A DNA stretch of 64,000 bases from Zhengella sedimenti (GTDB lineage: Bacteria; Pseudomonadota; Alphaproteobacteria; Rhizobiales; Rhizobiaceae), in contig NZ_JBKFFP010000010.1 in NCBI RefSeq assembly GCF_046506625.1, positions 43,300 to 107,299 on the forward strand, written 5' to 3'. Positions within the stretch are counted from its first letter, which is position 1, and each line of letters starts with the position of its first letter. Both the position numbers and the translations under genes were made by a program. The notes under the pieces were generated by a model. It saw only the letters and a list, made by a program, of their open reading frames with translations, did no database searches and had not been told where the DNA came from. This document shows, one piece after another, positions 7,604 to 16,134 of this stretch.

Positions 7604-8890
7604 CTACAGCCCGCTTGCCTTGGTGAGATTGACTCGAAACCGATCGCGGCGCCGCTGATATCTACGGGTCATCTCGGCGGAGGCGTGGCCGAGCTGCTTT
7701 TGCACGTAGCGCTCGTCGACCTCGGCCGACGAGGCAAGCCCGGCGCGCAGCGAATGCCCCGCGAACTTTTGTTCTCGTTCGCCCTCGGAAAGATCGCCGC
7801 GTACGCCGGCCGCCAGCGCTGCCCGCTTGACCAGGCGTGCCACCTCCTGGTCGTTGAGCCGCTCGCTGCCCACCTTTTTGCCTTGCCCCGTCACCCTTCG
7901 GAACAGCGGCCCGTGGGCAATGCGCGCGAGCTTGAGCCAGGTCTCCAGCGCCACGACCGGGCAGGTCGTGTCGGACGAGCCCCGGCCGATCTCGACCTCC
8001 CGCCAGCCGGTCTTGCCGCGCAACGTGACGAGCAGGCCTTTTTCGAAGACCTCGATCCAGCCGCGGCCGTCCTCGGTTTGGTCGCGGCCGACGTCCAGGC
8101 CGACGATTTCGGAACGACGCAGCCCGCCGGCAAAGCCGAGAAGCAGCATGGCACGGTCGCGCAAGCCGCGCAGGGTACCCCGATCGAGGGTTTCCAGCAT
8201 GGCCATGAGATTCTCGGGCAGGATGGCTTCCTTCTGTACTGGCGGTTTTGCGTGGCTGTTGCGAATGCCGGCCATGACGGTGGCGATGTGCCGGTCTTTC
8301 CTGTCCAGCGGCTGGCCACGCTGTGCATAGTTCCACGTCAGCGAGGAGAGGCGCCGCTCGATCGTGGATACGGAGTTCGGCTTCTTGTCGCCGGTCGCCT
8401 TTCCTGAGGCGCAGGCGGTGATGTAGAGGCCGACCAACTGCGGATCGGGCGGGAACACGTCCAGACCTTGGCGGCGCGCCCAGGCGCAAAAATGCTTCCA
8501 GTCCGCAGCGTAGGCGCGGCGGGTGTTGGCCGAGCTCGCCGCCTCGACATAATCGCGCGCGCGATCGGCCAACGCGTCGAGATGCGCCGGCAGGCGCGGA
8601 TTGGCGACGGCCGGAAGAGGGGAGGGGGCTTCGGCTGACAGTTCTTCCGGGGCGCGACCCATCTCCATGACGACATCGATGATGTCGGGCAAATCGTCCG
8701 CAGCTTTCGCCTCCAGCCCGGCCGACGACCGCAGACCTAAAGCATCGTCCTGCGCCCCCGTGCTGTGGGGCGGTGCGGAGGGTCGCGCGAGGCGATTTTC
8801 GGGCTTCTGCTCGACGATTCGGGCTGTCGCTCGCGTTTGGTCAACGGACGGCAAGTTACTGATCTGGCGCGAATCATCTTCGGAGTTCAT
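7604..8890 (-). CDS. Tyrosine recombinase (phage-type integrase)
   Basis: The 428-residue protein has a SAM-like core-binding domain at about 130-230 (SANTRRAYAADWKHFCAWA). The catalytic domain follows: first Arg in GGLRRSEIVGLD, His-x-x-Arg in GHSLRAGLASSAEV, His in LGHASAEM and the nucleophile Tyr in TRRYQRRRDRF. All catalytic positions are present. The first 120 residues are a poorly ordered, proline-rich extension. It is divergent from tniA and almost abuts it, which suggests the two recombination systems form one mobile unit. Similar enzymes serve integrative elements and plasmid resolution. Confidence 0.9.
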   Translation of the reverse strand: MNSEDDSRQISNLPSVDQTRATARIVEQKPENRLARPSAPPHSTGAQDDALGLRSSAGLEAKAADDLPDIIDVVMEMGRAPEELSAEAPSPLPAVANPRLPAHLDALADRARDYVEAASSANTRRAYAADWKHFCAWARRQGLDVFPPDPQLVGLYITACASGKATGDKKPNSVSTIERRLSSLTWNYAQRGQPLDRKDRHIATVMAGIRNSHAKPPVQKEAILPENLMAMLETLDRGTLRGLRDRAMLLLGFAGGLRRSEIVGLDVGRDQTEDGRGWIEVFEKGLLVTLRGKTGWREVEIGRGSSDTTCPVVALETWLKLARIAHGPLFRRVTGQGKKVGSERLNDQEVARLVKRAALAAGVRGDLSEGEREQKFAGHSLRAGLASSAEVDERYVQKQLGHASAEMTRRYQRRRDRFRVNLTKASGL

Positions 8891-8961
8891 TGGCGGATTC
8901 TAGCCGAATCAGCGGATTTTTCGTAACATTCGAGCGGACGAACTTTACAGCGAGGGTGGCT

Positions 8962-10614
8962 GTGGTTCATGGGCCCGACAAGGAGACGGTTGATGATGCC
9001 GCCTGGAATGAGGCGGTTGCAAGGGAGGCCGTGATCCGCAGACTGGTCTCGCTCGACTGCCCCGGCCGGTCCGATTTCTTCCGGGCTTGCCGTGAACTCG
9101 GCCTCAAGCGAACCCGGCTTTACGAACTGATCAGGGCTTATCGGGAGCATCCGGTCACGAGTTCGCTGCTGCCGCGCCCGGGCGGCACGAGACAGGGCAG
9201 CCGCCGGTTGCCGGATGAGACCGAAGCGGTAATCGCCGAAGCGCTCCGGGACTTTTACAAGACACGCCAGAAGCCGAGCATCAATCGACTGCACAAGGAG
9301 ATCCGCGGGCTCTGCCGCTCGCGTGGCGTGCGCGTACCGTCCTGGCATGCGCTGAAGGCGCGGATCGAGGTCATAGACCCCGCCGAACTGACCAAGGCAC
9401 GGGAAGGCTCGAAGGCAGCGCGTGATCGCTTCCACCCAGTTCCGGGAGAATATGCCGCCGAGTGCGCGTTCAACGTAGTCCAGATCGACCACACGCTGGT
9501 CGATGTCATTGTCGTCGATCGCCGATGTCGGCGGCCCCTGCAGCGGCCGTTGCTGACGCTCGCCATCGACATCGCAAGCCGCATGGTCGCGGGCTTCTAC
9601 CTGACGCTCGAGGCGCCGTCGACGGTTTCGGTCGCACTCGTAATCCAGCATGTCGTGCAGCCGAAAGAGGTGTGGCTTGCCGGACTGGGCATCGATGCGA
9701 AGTGGCCGGCCTGCGGGTTCCCTGATGCCATCCACCTCGATAACGCCAAGGAATTCCGGTCGCGCGCCCTGCAGCGGGGCGCTGAGGAATATGGCATCGA
9801 GCTCATCCATCGTCCGATCGCCACTCCCCACTATGGCGGCCATATCGAGCGGCTGATCGGCACCATGATGGGCGCCGTCCATCTTCTGCCGGGCACGACG
9901 TTCAGCGACATCGACGAGCGTGGCAGCTATGATTCCGCCGCCCATGCGACGATGACTCTGGATGAACTGGAGCGGTGGATGGCGCTCGAAATCACGCGCT
10001 ACCACGCCGATCGCCATGGAACGCTGGGGATTCCGCCGCTTGCGGCATGGCACGAGGCTGCGGCCCGCCGCGTTCGGCCTGTGCGTCAGCCCCACGATCT
10101 CGCCGGCTTCACGATCGATTTCCTGCCCAGCGCCGACCGGCTGGTGCGGCGTGACGGCATTCACCTGTTCGGTCTCCGCTACTGGGATGACGTGCTGAGC
10201 ATATGGGCCGGTCGGCTCGATCGTGCGTTGCGCGTTTCCTACGATCCACGCGATCTTTCGAGGGTTTTCGTGCGCGCTCCGGATGGTACGCGCTGGCCGA
10301 TCCGCTTTGCCGATCTGCGGCGCGCGCCGATCACACTTGGCGAACATCGCCGCGCTCGGACCGCCCTGCGGGAACGCGGTCTTTCGCTGGTCGACGAGCA
10401 GCTGATCTTCGAGACCATTGAGTCCCAGCGCGCACTAGTCGAGGACGCGACCAGGCGCACCAAGGCAGCGCGTCAGCTGGCGGAGAGGCGCGACCGAGCG
10501 CTGGAGGCTGCCGCGTCAAACGCGCTGGTTGCGGCCGAGCCGGCGCAAATCGAGGATGAGCGGCCGATCGACTGGAGCAAGGTCCCCGTCTTTCCCGTCG
10601 AGGAATGGTCGTGA
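8962..10614 (+). CDS. tniA: DDE transposase TniA (Mu/Tn402/Tn5053 type)
   Basis: TniA is the DDE-type transposase subunit of Tn5053/Tn402-like elements. The rve domain carries the triad in FNVVQIDHTLVDVIVVD (first Asp), DAIHLDNAKEFRSRAL (second Asp) and HYGGHIERLIGTMMG (Glu). After it comes a Mu-transposase C-terminal beta-barrel. The order and many segments resemble Tn5053 TniA, including the ending VEEWS. Length from this GTG is 550 residues. This start has GAGGG five bases upstream. A TTG at 8890 would share its first base with the integrase start and lacks a ribosome site. Confidence 0.9.
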   Translation: MVHGPDKETVDDAAWNEAVAREAVIRRLVSLDCPGRSDFFRACRELGLKRTRLYELIRAYREHPVTSSLLPRPGGTRQGSRRLPDETEAVIAEALRDFYKTRQKPSINRLHKEIRGLCRSRGVRVPSWHALKARIEVIDPAELTKAREGSKAARDRFHPVPGEYAAECAFNVVQIDHTLVDVIVVDRRCRRPLQRPLLTLAIDIASRMVAGFYLTLEAPSTVSVALVIQHVVQPKEVWLAGLGIDAKWPACGFPDAIHLDNAKEFRSRALQRGAEEYGIELIHRPIATPHYGGHIERLIGTMMGAVHLLPGTTFSDIDERGSYDSAAHATMTLDELERWMALEITRYHADRHGTLGIPPLAAWHEAAARRVRPVRQPHDLAGFTIDFLPSADRLVRRDGIHLFGLRYWDDVLSIWAGRLDRALRVSYDPRDLSRVFVRAPDGTRWPIRFADLRRAPITLGEHRRARTALRERGLSLVDEQLIFETIESQRALVEDATRRTKAARQLAERRDRALEAAASNALVAAEPAQIEDERPIDWSKVPVFPVEEWS

Positions 10615-11534
10615 GAGGGGAGGGGACTTTCGAGCACCTCGACGACCGCTACCGCCGCTATGCCGCTTTGCCCGACGAAGAGCGCATTGCCTGGATCAAG
10701 GCCGACCGCTGGATCGGCTTCGACCAGGCGCAAGCCGCACTTGTCCGCCTGAACGCGTTGCTTGCCTATCCCCCACGTGACCGTATGCCCTGCCTGCTGA
10801 TCTATGGCGACACCGGCATGGGCAAGACCAAGATCGTCCGCAAATTCGAGCGGGCGCATCCGCCCACATTGTGTCAGTCGACGGGCGTGACCAACAGGCC
10901 GGTCGTCGTGGCCCAAGTACCCTCGGAGCCGGTCGAGCGCGACCTCTATCGGGAACTGCTGGCCAGCCTGCAGGCTCCAGCGCTCGTCGGCGGCGCGCTT
11001 GCCCGGGAGAAAGACATCTGCCGCTCGCTGCTGCGCACCGTCGGCGCCAGAATGATCGTGCTCGACGAGGTCAACGGCATGCTGGCGGGGACCTATCGGC
11101 AGCAACGGATTTTCCTGAATGCGCTGCGGTTTCTCGCAAACGACCTCAGAGTGCCGCTTGTCTGCGCCGGTACCGACCTGGCGCGCCAGGCCTTGCTCAC
11201 CGACGCGCAGCTTGCCGAGCGCTTCGAGGCGTTTCATCTCAAGCTCTGGAAGAACGATCACGCCTTTGCGCGGCTCTTGAAAAGCCTCGCTGGCATCCTG
11301 CCGCTGCGCGCTCCGTCCGATCTCGAAACGGACGCGGTTCGTGAAAGGATCCACACGCTCACCAGCGGCGTCACGTTCAGGATTTTCCAGCTGATCGAGA
11401 CGGCAGCCGAGGAGGCGATCCGGTCGGGGAAGGAACGGCTCGACCTGATGAGCTTCGGCGATGATCTTGTCCTTCCGCTTGTGTCGATGACGCAATCGGC
11501 ACGCCGGCGGATGCCGCAGCCGGCGGCCGGGTGA
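10605..11534 (+). CDS. tniB: Transposition AAA+ ATPase TniB
   Basis: TniB is the MuB/TnsC-like ATPase that selects target DNA and activates TniA. The 309-residue protein contains Walker A (IYGDTGMGKTKIVRKFE, about 65-81), Walker B (ARMIVLDEVNGMLAG) and the sensor-1 segment VPLVCAGTDLARQAL. Size and motif spacing are typical. It overlaps tniA: the ATG lies inside the tniA end, and a GTG six bases later overlaps the tniA stop as GTGA with GAGGA ahead of it. Either start is possible and both imply coupled translation. Confidence 0.9.
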   Translation: MVVRGEGTFEHLDDRYRRYAALPDEERIAWIKADRWIGFDQAQAALVRLNALLAYPPRDRMPCLLIYGDTGMGKTKIVRKFERAHPPTLCQSTGVTNRPVVVAQVPSEPVERDLYRELLASLQAPALVGGALAREKDICRSLLRTVGARMIVLDEVNGMLAGTYRQQRIFLNALRFLANDLRVPLVCAGTDLARQALLTDAQLAERFEAFHLKLWKNDHAFARLLKSLAGILPLRAPSDLETDAVRERIHTLTSGVTFRIFQLIETAAEEAIRSGKERLDLMSFGDDLVLPLVSMTQSARRRMPQPAAG

Positions 11535-12705
11535 TGGAGCCGGATCGTCTGCCCGTGGCGCCGCGGCCCTTTCGCGACGAATTGCTGTCCTCCTGGATGG
11601 CGCGGGTGGCATGCCGCTACGGCCTTACGGCGCAGCAACTAGCCGGCTATTTCAGTGGCCTGTCGTCACCCCTGCCGATAGACGACGGGGCTCCGGCGGC
11701 CGGGCAGACGAGGGTTTGGGCACAGATCTGCAGTGTCGACCCCGATCGGTTGCATCGCCTGTCCCTGAGCTGGCGCTACCCGCGACGCGCTCGAGCCTGG
11801 TACGTAAGCAGGGGACCGGAATGGACGCCGTCGGCGATGTCCGGGTCTATCCCAGTCTGTCTCGCTTGCTTCGCTGCCGATCGCGCTGCGGGCCACGACG
11901 CGCATCTTCGAGCCGGCTGGATGCTCGCCGAACGCTGTATCTGCCCAACTCATGGCGAGTTGCTGCACGATCACTGCGTATCGTGCCACTGGCGTCTTTC
12001 CGTGGCTTTCCACCTGCACGACGGAAGCGCGCGGCCTGTCTGCAGCCATTGCGCGCGGCTTCTCACCGATAGGGGAGGGAGGGCGGTCAGCCACAGGATC
12101 CCGCCCTCCTGGCGACGGCGCTGGCCACCCAGCAGCGGATCACGGCAAGCGTCAACGGTGAAAATCCCGAGGGCGACAGGCTCGAGAAGGCGCTCTCAGT
12201 GCTCTGGGCGCCGCTCGACCATCCGGCAGCAGCGCGGCCGGTGCTGGCGCTGTGGTTCAACGAAGCCGGCTGGCGCTGTCCCTATGAAGCCAGGCATGCC
12301 GTCGGCGCCAAAACTCCGCTCGGCCAGTTGCCGGTGCGCTGGCGCTTCCTGACGCTGCTGGCTCTGGACGACGTTTTCGGTACCGATCCGCGCGTGGACG
12401 GTGCAATGCCGCCTGTCGCCGCTCATCTCGCCCGGCGGGCCGCGCCACGACCGATCCGCCTCTCAAGGCCAAGCCGACGGCCGCACGTCCAGCTGCTGAA
12501 GCGCTCGGCGGCCGAGTACGAGCGCCTGGCACGTCAAATTCTGGCTGATCCGAACTGGACCGCAGCGGAAGAGCTGCCCCCGCGAAAGCGAGAGCGTGTC
12601 CGGGCTCGGCTGATCGATGCTGCGCTTGCCGGGAATCCGGCGTCACCCGGGGCATGGTTGTCGCCCAAACTATCGAGCGACGAGCAGGCGATTCAGAAAT
12701 GCTGA
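11531..12705 (+). pseudogene. tniQ: tniQ, interrupted by a frameshift
   Basis: TniQ is the accessory zinc-finger protein of TniABQ systems. The first part begins at the GTG/ATG overlapping the tniB stop. It has the family N-terminus (RPFRDELLSSWMARVACRYGL) and Cys pairs in CLACFAADRAAGHD, ERCICPTHG and CVSCHW. At about 12080, within the G-rich run after CTCACCGAT, the reading frame moves. The second part (QPQDPALLATALATQQRITA, through NEAGWRCPYEARHAV, to the stop at 12705) is in another frame. One missing G would restore a single protein of about 390 residues. This may be a real inactivating indel or a sequencing error in a homopolymer-rich stretch. Confidence 0.82.
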
Positions 12706-12732
12706 GACTGCGTGCTGCGGGGCGTAGTCTCA
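12703..12732. other. Inverted repeat at the tniQ stop
   Basis: Perfect 7-bp arms TGAGACT and AGTCTCA are separated by 16 bases and overlap the tniQ stop codon. There is no T-run after it, so it is not a clear terminator. It may mark a former element boundary or a weak mRNA hairpin. Confidence 0.3.
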
Positions 12733-12973
12733 CGAATTTCGATTCATCCGGCCGTACAAGGATGCACGAGATTTCGTCCGCAAGCCCGATTGACGTCGAT
12801 ATCGGCATTCTGCTCGACGAGAGAGGCTGCCCGCTGCCGCTGTCCGGGGATTAAGCGCAAACCCGGTCCGCTCAATGAACGCGAATTCTCGTCGATCTGA
12901 CGCCTAAAGGAGACTGTCCGCCGGTGAAAAGCGAGCCACAAGGCCATTTTTTAAGGGGTCTCACAAAACGAGC

Positions 12974-13036
12974 GATAATGCAAGATTATCATTCATTATT
13001 GTTTGCCGACAGGCAGGGCGCTTTAGGCATATTATC
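12974..13036. promoter_or_regulatory. AT-rich leader of the DUF1403 gene with ATTATC repeats
   Basis: The 369-base gap between tniQ and the DUF1403 gene has no supported ORF. Its last 120 bases are AT-rich. They hold an inverted pair GATAAT/ATTATC (12974-12979 and 12985-12990) and a third ATTATC copy at 13031-13036. This looks like a promoter/operator region for the DUF1403-scpB pair, but no convincing -35/-10 combination was fixed. Confidence 0.35.
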
Positions 13037-13074
13037 GTTGTCAAAAGCGCCGCCGTGATTCATCCTGCTTTTCG

Positions 13075-14115
13075 ATGATTCTGCGGCCCAAACTCCTCTC
13101 GCGCCACCCCGGCAAGCTTCTTGACGCGGTGGCCGTCGCTCCGGTGGCCCTGGTCCCGGCCTGGCTGCGCCGGGCAATCCCGGATGCGCAAAGCGTTGCG
13201 GGAAAGGAAGTTGAGGAGGTCGCGCTTGCTGCCGGTGCTGCTATCGGCGCCCTCGATGCGGTAGTCCGCCGGCAGGAACGGTGGGCCGGGGTCTGGCGGC
13301 AGCGCCTGGCGCTTGTCGCGGCCGCGGTGACGGCACGACAGGCCGGCCGCGTCGAGGATTCTTTGGCATTGCGCGACGCCGTGCTGCTGACACGCCCCGG
13401 CGATTTTTTGTCCGTTGGCCCGGCCGGGCTTTTGCTGCTCGCCTGGCGCCGGTTGGTCGACACGCCTGCCGAGAAACTGCTGACCGAGCGGAGCATCGGC
13501 GCGGTGTTGGAAGAACTCGGCTACGCCCCGGATGAAGAGGTGGTCAGCGCTCTGGTGGGGGAACTCGGTCAGATCGGCGGCGGGGCAGAGACGGTCGGGA
13601 TGCTGACCGGTGCTTTTGTGGCCGCCGAACGCTATGGTTTTGGGCCGGCTTTCGGCGCCTGGCTCGCCGACGGTCTGCTGGCGCAGCGGCTGGCGTGGCC
13701 GCATGCAATACCGCTGCTGGGCACCGAAGCTGCTTTTTTTGGCATGCGTGCCGGGCATTCACGTCGGGCGGCGACCGGTATGGCGGCAGCGGGCCCTGAG
13801 ACAGAGCCGGAGCGTGCCAAAAAACTGCTGGCGGCACAGGCGCGGGCGGCGCTGCGCGCCATCGATCTTTTTGCTGAGCTCGGCCGCCGTGCCGAAAAAC
13901 TGCTGGCCGTCGCGCCGAAACTCAGGGCCAAGGGAGCGGACGCGATCGTCGACCGGTTGTTGAACGAAGACGCGCTCATGGCCTCGCGCGGGGACAAAAA
14001 AATGGACAAAAAGATGAGTGACCGGGGGCTACGCCGCCTGTTCGACCGGCTTCTTGTCCTGGGTGCCGTGCGTGAGCTGTCCGGTCGCCCGACCTTCCGC
14101 ACCTACGGACTGTGA
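13075..14115 (+). CDS. DUF1403 family protein
   Basis: The 346-residue protein is recognised as DUF1403, a family of unknown function seen on alphaproteobacterial plasmids. It is alanine- and leucine-rich and predicted helical throughout. Characteristic segments are AGAAIGALDAVVRRQERWAGVWRQR, given here only as the region 61-85, and LTRPGDFLSVGPAGLLL. A basic C-terminus follows with a KKMDKKMSDRGLRRLFDRL stretch. It starts at ATG after a short AT-rich leader, and its stop overlaps a possible GTG start of the ScpB-like gene, so the two are co-translated. No enzymatic motif is visible. Confidence 0.8.
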   Translation: MILRPKLLSRHPGKLLDAVAVAPVALVPAWLRRAIPDAQSVAGKEVEEVALAAGAAIGALDAVVRRQERWAGVWRQRLALVAAAVTARQAGRVEDSLALRDAVLLTRPGDFLSVGPAGLLLLAWRRLVDTPAEKLLTERSIGAVLEELGYAPDEEVVSALVGELGQIGGGAETVGMLTGAFVAAERYGFGPAFGAWLADGLLAQRLAWPHAIPLLGTEAAFFGMRAGHSRRAATGMAAAGPETEPERAKKLLAAQARAALRAIDLFAELGRRAEKLLAVAPKLRAKGADAIVDRLLNEDALMASRGDKKMDKKMSDRGLRRLFDRLLVLGAVRELSGRPTFRTYGL

Positions 14116-14117
14116 CG

Positions 14118-14840
14118 ATGGCGGCTCGTTCGACCAAAACTCGGCGAGACAATGGGGATGGGCAACGACCGTTGCTTGACCGGGAGCTGGATCACCTGCC
14201 GCCGGAGGCGCGCTGGCGCGAATGGATGCAGCGCGTTGAGGCAACCATTTTTGCCGCCAGCGAGCCGGTGACACGTAGTGTCCTCGCGCGGGTGGTTGGC
14301 GCGGATTGCAACCTCGATCTCTTGATCGACGACATTCGCGAGGAGCTGCGCGGGCGGCCTTACGACCTGGTCGCCGTCGCCGGCGGCTGGAAACATTTGA
14401 CCCGGCCGACCTATGCCGACGCCATCCGCGCCGCTATGGGCGGCAGTGAGAAGGCGATGGATCTCACGCAATCCGAGGTGCTGGTGCTGATGTGCGTGGC
14501 GTATTTCCAGCCGATCACCCGCGCCGAGTTGTCGTCTTTCTTCGGCAAGGAGATCAGTCGTGATTTTATTGGTCATCTGCGCGGCGCGAAGCTGATTGCG
14601 TCCGGCCCGCGCAGCCCGACGCCCGGCGCGCCCTACACCTACGTGACGACCAAAGAATTCCTGTTGGAGTTCGGCCTCGACACGCTGCGCGACCTGCCGG
14701 ATTTCGAGGCGCTCGAAGACGCCGGGTTGCTGTCGAAGGAGAAGCTGCTGGCAGGGGATATTCCGATGGGGATTGCGGGCGGTGAAGATGATGGCGAGGA
14801 CGAGCAGCCGAGCGTCGGTCTCGTCGACGACGCGATGTGA
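14118..14840 (+). CDS. ScpB-like protein (SMC-Scp complex subunit B family)
   Basis: ScpB proteins are winged-helix kleisin-interacting subunits of SMC condensin. This 240-residue protein has two winged-helix units. The first runs through ATIFAASEPVTRSVLARVVG and IDDIREELRGRPYDLVAVAGG. The second runs through LTQSEVLVLMCVAYFQPITR and AELSSFFGKEISRDFIGHLR. It ends with an acidic tail. A GTG six bases upstream overlaps the DUF1403 stop and is an alternative start. Its place next to DUF1403 and tni genes, not beside scpA, marks it as a plasmid-borne paralogue, perhaps acting in replicon maintenance rather than housekeeping condensation. Confidence 0.8.
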   Translation: MAARSTKTRRDNGDGQRPLLDRELDHLPPEARWREWMQRVEATIFAASEPVTRSVLARVVGADCNLDLLIDDIREELRGRPYDLVAVAGGWKHLTRPTYADAIRAAMGGSEKAMDLTQSEVLVLMCVAYFQPITRAELSSFFGKEISRDFIGHLRGAKLIASGPRSPTPGAPYTYVTTKEFLLEFGLDTLRDLPDFEALEDAGLLSKEKLLAGDIPMGIAGGEDDGEDEQPSVGLVDDAM

Positions 14841-14928
14841 TGAACGGATCATCCTGGTTTTCCTGCGCCCGCCGATGAGAACTCATGACCATGACGACTG
14901 ATCGTGCGACAGGCGATGACCGGTGAAC

Positions 14929-15129
14929 CTACATGGCGTTGCCGTCAAGCAGGCTGGCCGGAAATAGCACCAACTTGGTGCCGCCGGCATAGCGTCGCGG
15001 CGAGAACAGGATGTCACGAAACCCTGCTGCTTGACCTGGTCGGCGGGCTTCCAGGAAGATTCTGATGCTGTCCCGTGTCTTCCTGACGACCAGCACGAAA
15101 GCGAATTTGCTCGTGCGAACAAGGCCGGT
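14929..15129 (-). pseudogene. Open-frame remnant of unknown family
   Basis: On the minus strand, in frame with the small ORF upstream and just after its TAG stop, translation continues with coding-like sequence (FAFVLVVRKTRDSIRIFLEA, then DILFSPRRYAGGTKLVLF). It runs to a stop at 14929. There is no start codon of its own. It may be the C-terminal half of a gene split by the TAG. I do not recognise the family. Confidence 0.3.
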
Positions 15130-15327
15130 CTATGCCGATGCGTCGTCTGGCGGGGCAGTTCGCTTTGGAGCGGTTTGGTGATCGCTGAGGGTCTGGGAGA
15201 GACTGTGCAGCGCCCTCAGCAATTCTCCCATCGCCATACTGTGGGACAGCCCGTCTTTTTCGACGACCTTGATCAGCGCCTCGATATGGGCGCTGTCGGT
15301 ATCCCACGGATTCGAAGAAGTTTTCAT
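15130..15327 (-). CDS. Small hypothetical protein
   Basis: This 65-residue ORF (MKTSSNPWDTDSAHIEAL..., helical middle with MAMGELLRALHSLSQTL) starts at the second ATG; one seven codons earlier is also in frame. It has no recognised domain. The frame stays open after its TAG for about 65 more codons, so it may be the first half of an interrupted gene. A long imperfect hairpin lies just upstream (15344-15390). Confidence 0.35.
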   Translation of the reverse strand: MKTSSNPWDTDSAHIEALIKVVEKDGLSHSMAMGELLRALHSLSQTLSDHQTAPKRTAPPDDASA

Positions 15328-15343
15328 AAAGCATCGATTCAGG

Positions 15344-15390
15344 GGCAACGCGCGGGCGGCCAGGAGCGGGATGCCGCCCGCCGTGTTGCC
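15344..15390. other. Long hairpin-forming inverted repeat
   Basis: GGCAAC...GGGCGGC and GCCGCCC...GTTGCC pair over two blocks separated by small mismatched bases, with a loop of about a dozen bases. It could be an old terminator or a transposon end. The 300 bases between it and the first MITE-like element hold no supported gene. Confidence 0.3.
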
Positions 15391-15684
15391 TGATTTGCGT
15401 ACTCGTTACCTGGCGCGAATCCCAATCTCGCTGATTATGGTTAAAATAGCATTACAGACTGCGTTTGAATCAGCACCGAAGCATGCCGCTTTGTCGGGCG
15501 GATGCAGCGGCACGAGGGCAATGCCCGTGTCGAACGGACACGACAGGATGGCCTGCTCGATTGTCAGAAACTGAAAGCGAACAGTAGATGTCGGTGTGAT
15601 CGCCAGGACTGCTGAGCGACCTTACGGAATTCGAGGATTTCGGCTGCCCGCTTTGGCATCGAATGCTCGGTCGTGGTGATTGAG

Positions 15685-15874
15685 TGTGAAATCGCACCGA
15701 ACAGTAACCCCGCGTCGAGCAGGATTTATCGACCTGATTTCATTGCGAAAATTAGAATTGTCCAAGGATCTAAGAAGGCGCAAATCGCAACCCTTCGAAA
15801 ATCTGGGAAAGAGCAGCTGAATCAGACACTTGAGCATGCTGGTGCTTGGGGTTACTGTTCGGCGCGATTTCACA
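15685..15874. mobile_element. MITE-like element, copy 1 (190 bp)
   Basis: The element is bounded by 27-bp terminal inverted repeats (left 15685-15711, TGTGAAATCGCACC...; right 15848-15874) that differ at one position. It has no coding capacity. Its interior (CGCGTCGAGCAGGATTT, CTGATTTCATTGCGAA, AAAGAGCAGCTG) matches the interior of a second element at 17778-17965. No clear target duplication is seen. It abuts a decayed TPR-protein fragment. Confidence 0.65.
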
Positions 15875-15903
15875 ACGTGTATGCGAAACTGATAAAGGTG
15901 AAG

Positions 15904-16083
15904 GCCGCGCCACCTCGATGACAACCTTGTCCGCTACAATGTCGCTTGCACCTATTCGCTGCTGGGCGAGACTGATGGTGCCATCAAATTGCCGGAAATT
16001 TGCCTGAAGCAGTTTGGGACCGACATGAAGCAATGGATCAAAAACGACTCTCGATCTCATCCGGGATCATCCGGCAATCAGAC
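15904..16083 (+). pseudogene. C-terminal fragment of a TPR-containing (adenylate cyclase-type) protein
   Basis: The frame reads HLDDNLVRYNVACTYSLLGE, then DGAIKLPEICLKQFGTDMKQ, then WIKNDS. This resembles the last TPR repeat and tail of class III adenylate cyclases with TPR domains. It has no start codon, and the tail continues in another frame (LDLIRDHPAIRRF), so a frameshift has occurred. The left side is cut at the first MITE-like element, which may have carried or caused the truncation. Confidence 0.45.
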
Positions 16084-16134
16084 GCTTTTAGCGCCGTATT
16101 GATGTCCGTCAGCAATGCTATGTTAGGAAGTCAA

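Noticed and set aside
6337..8407. Long open frames opposite the LLM oxidoreductase and the tyrosine recombinase genes
   Set aside because: They are antisense shadows caused by high GC content. They have no domain similarity or ribosome sites, and the opposite strand encodes well-conserved proteins.
8890..8961. TTG start of tniA sharing a base with the integrase start
   Set aside because: There is no ribosome site, and family comparison favours a start near 8962 with GAGGG upstream.
8887..10347. 486-codon minus-strand frame over tniA
   Set aside because: tniA shows a full DDE triad on the plus strand, and the antisense translation has no recognisable family pattern.
15891..16134. Longer N-terminus for the MaoC-like protein starting at 16000
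   Set aside because: The upstream in-frame sequence coincides with the decayed TPR fragment. The ATG at 16135 has AGGAAG at the right distance and starts the conserved domain.
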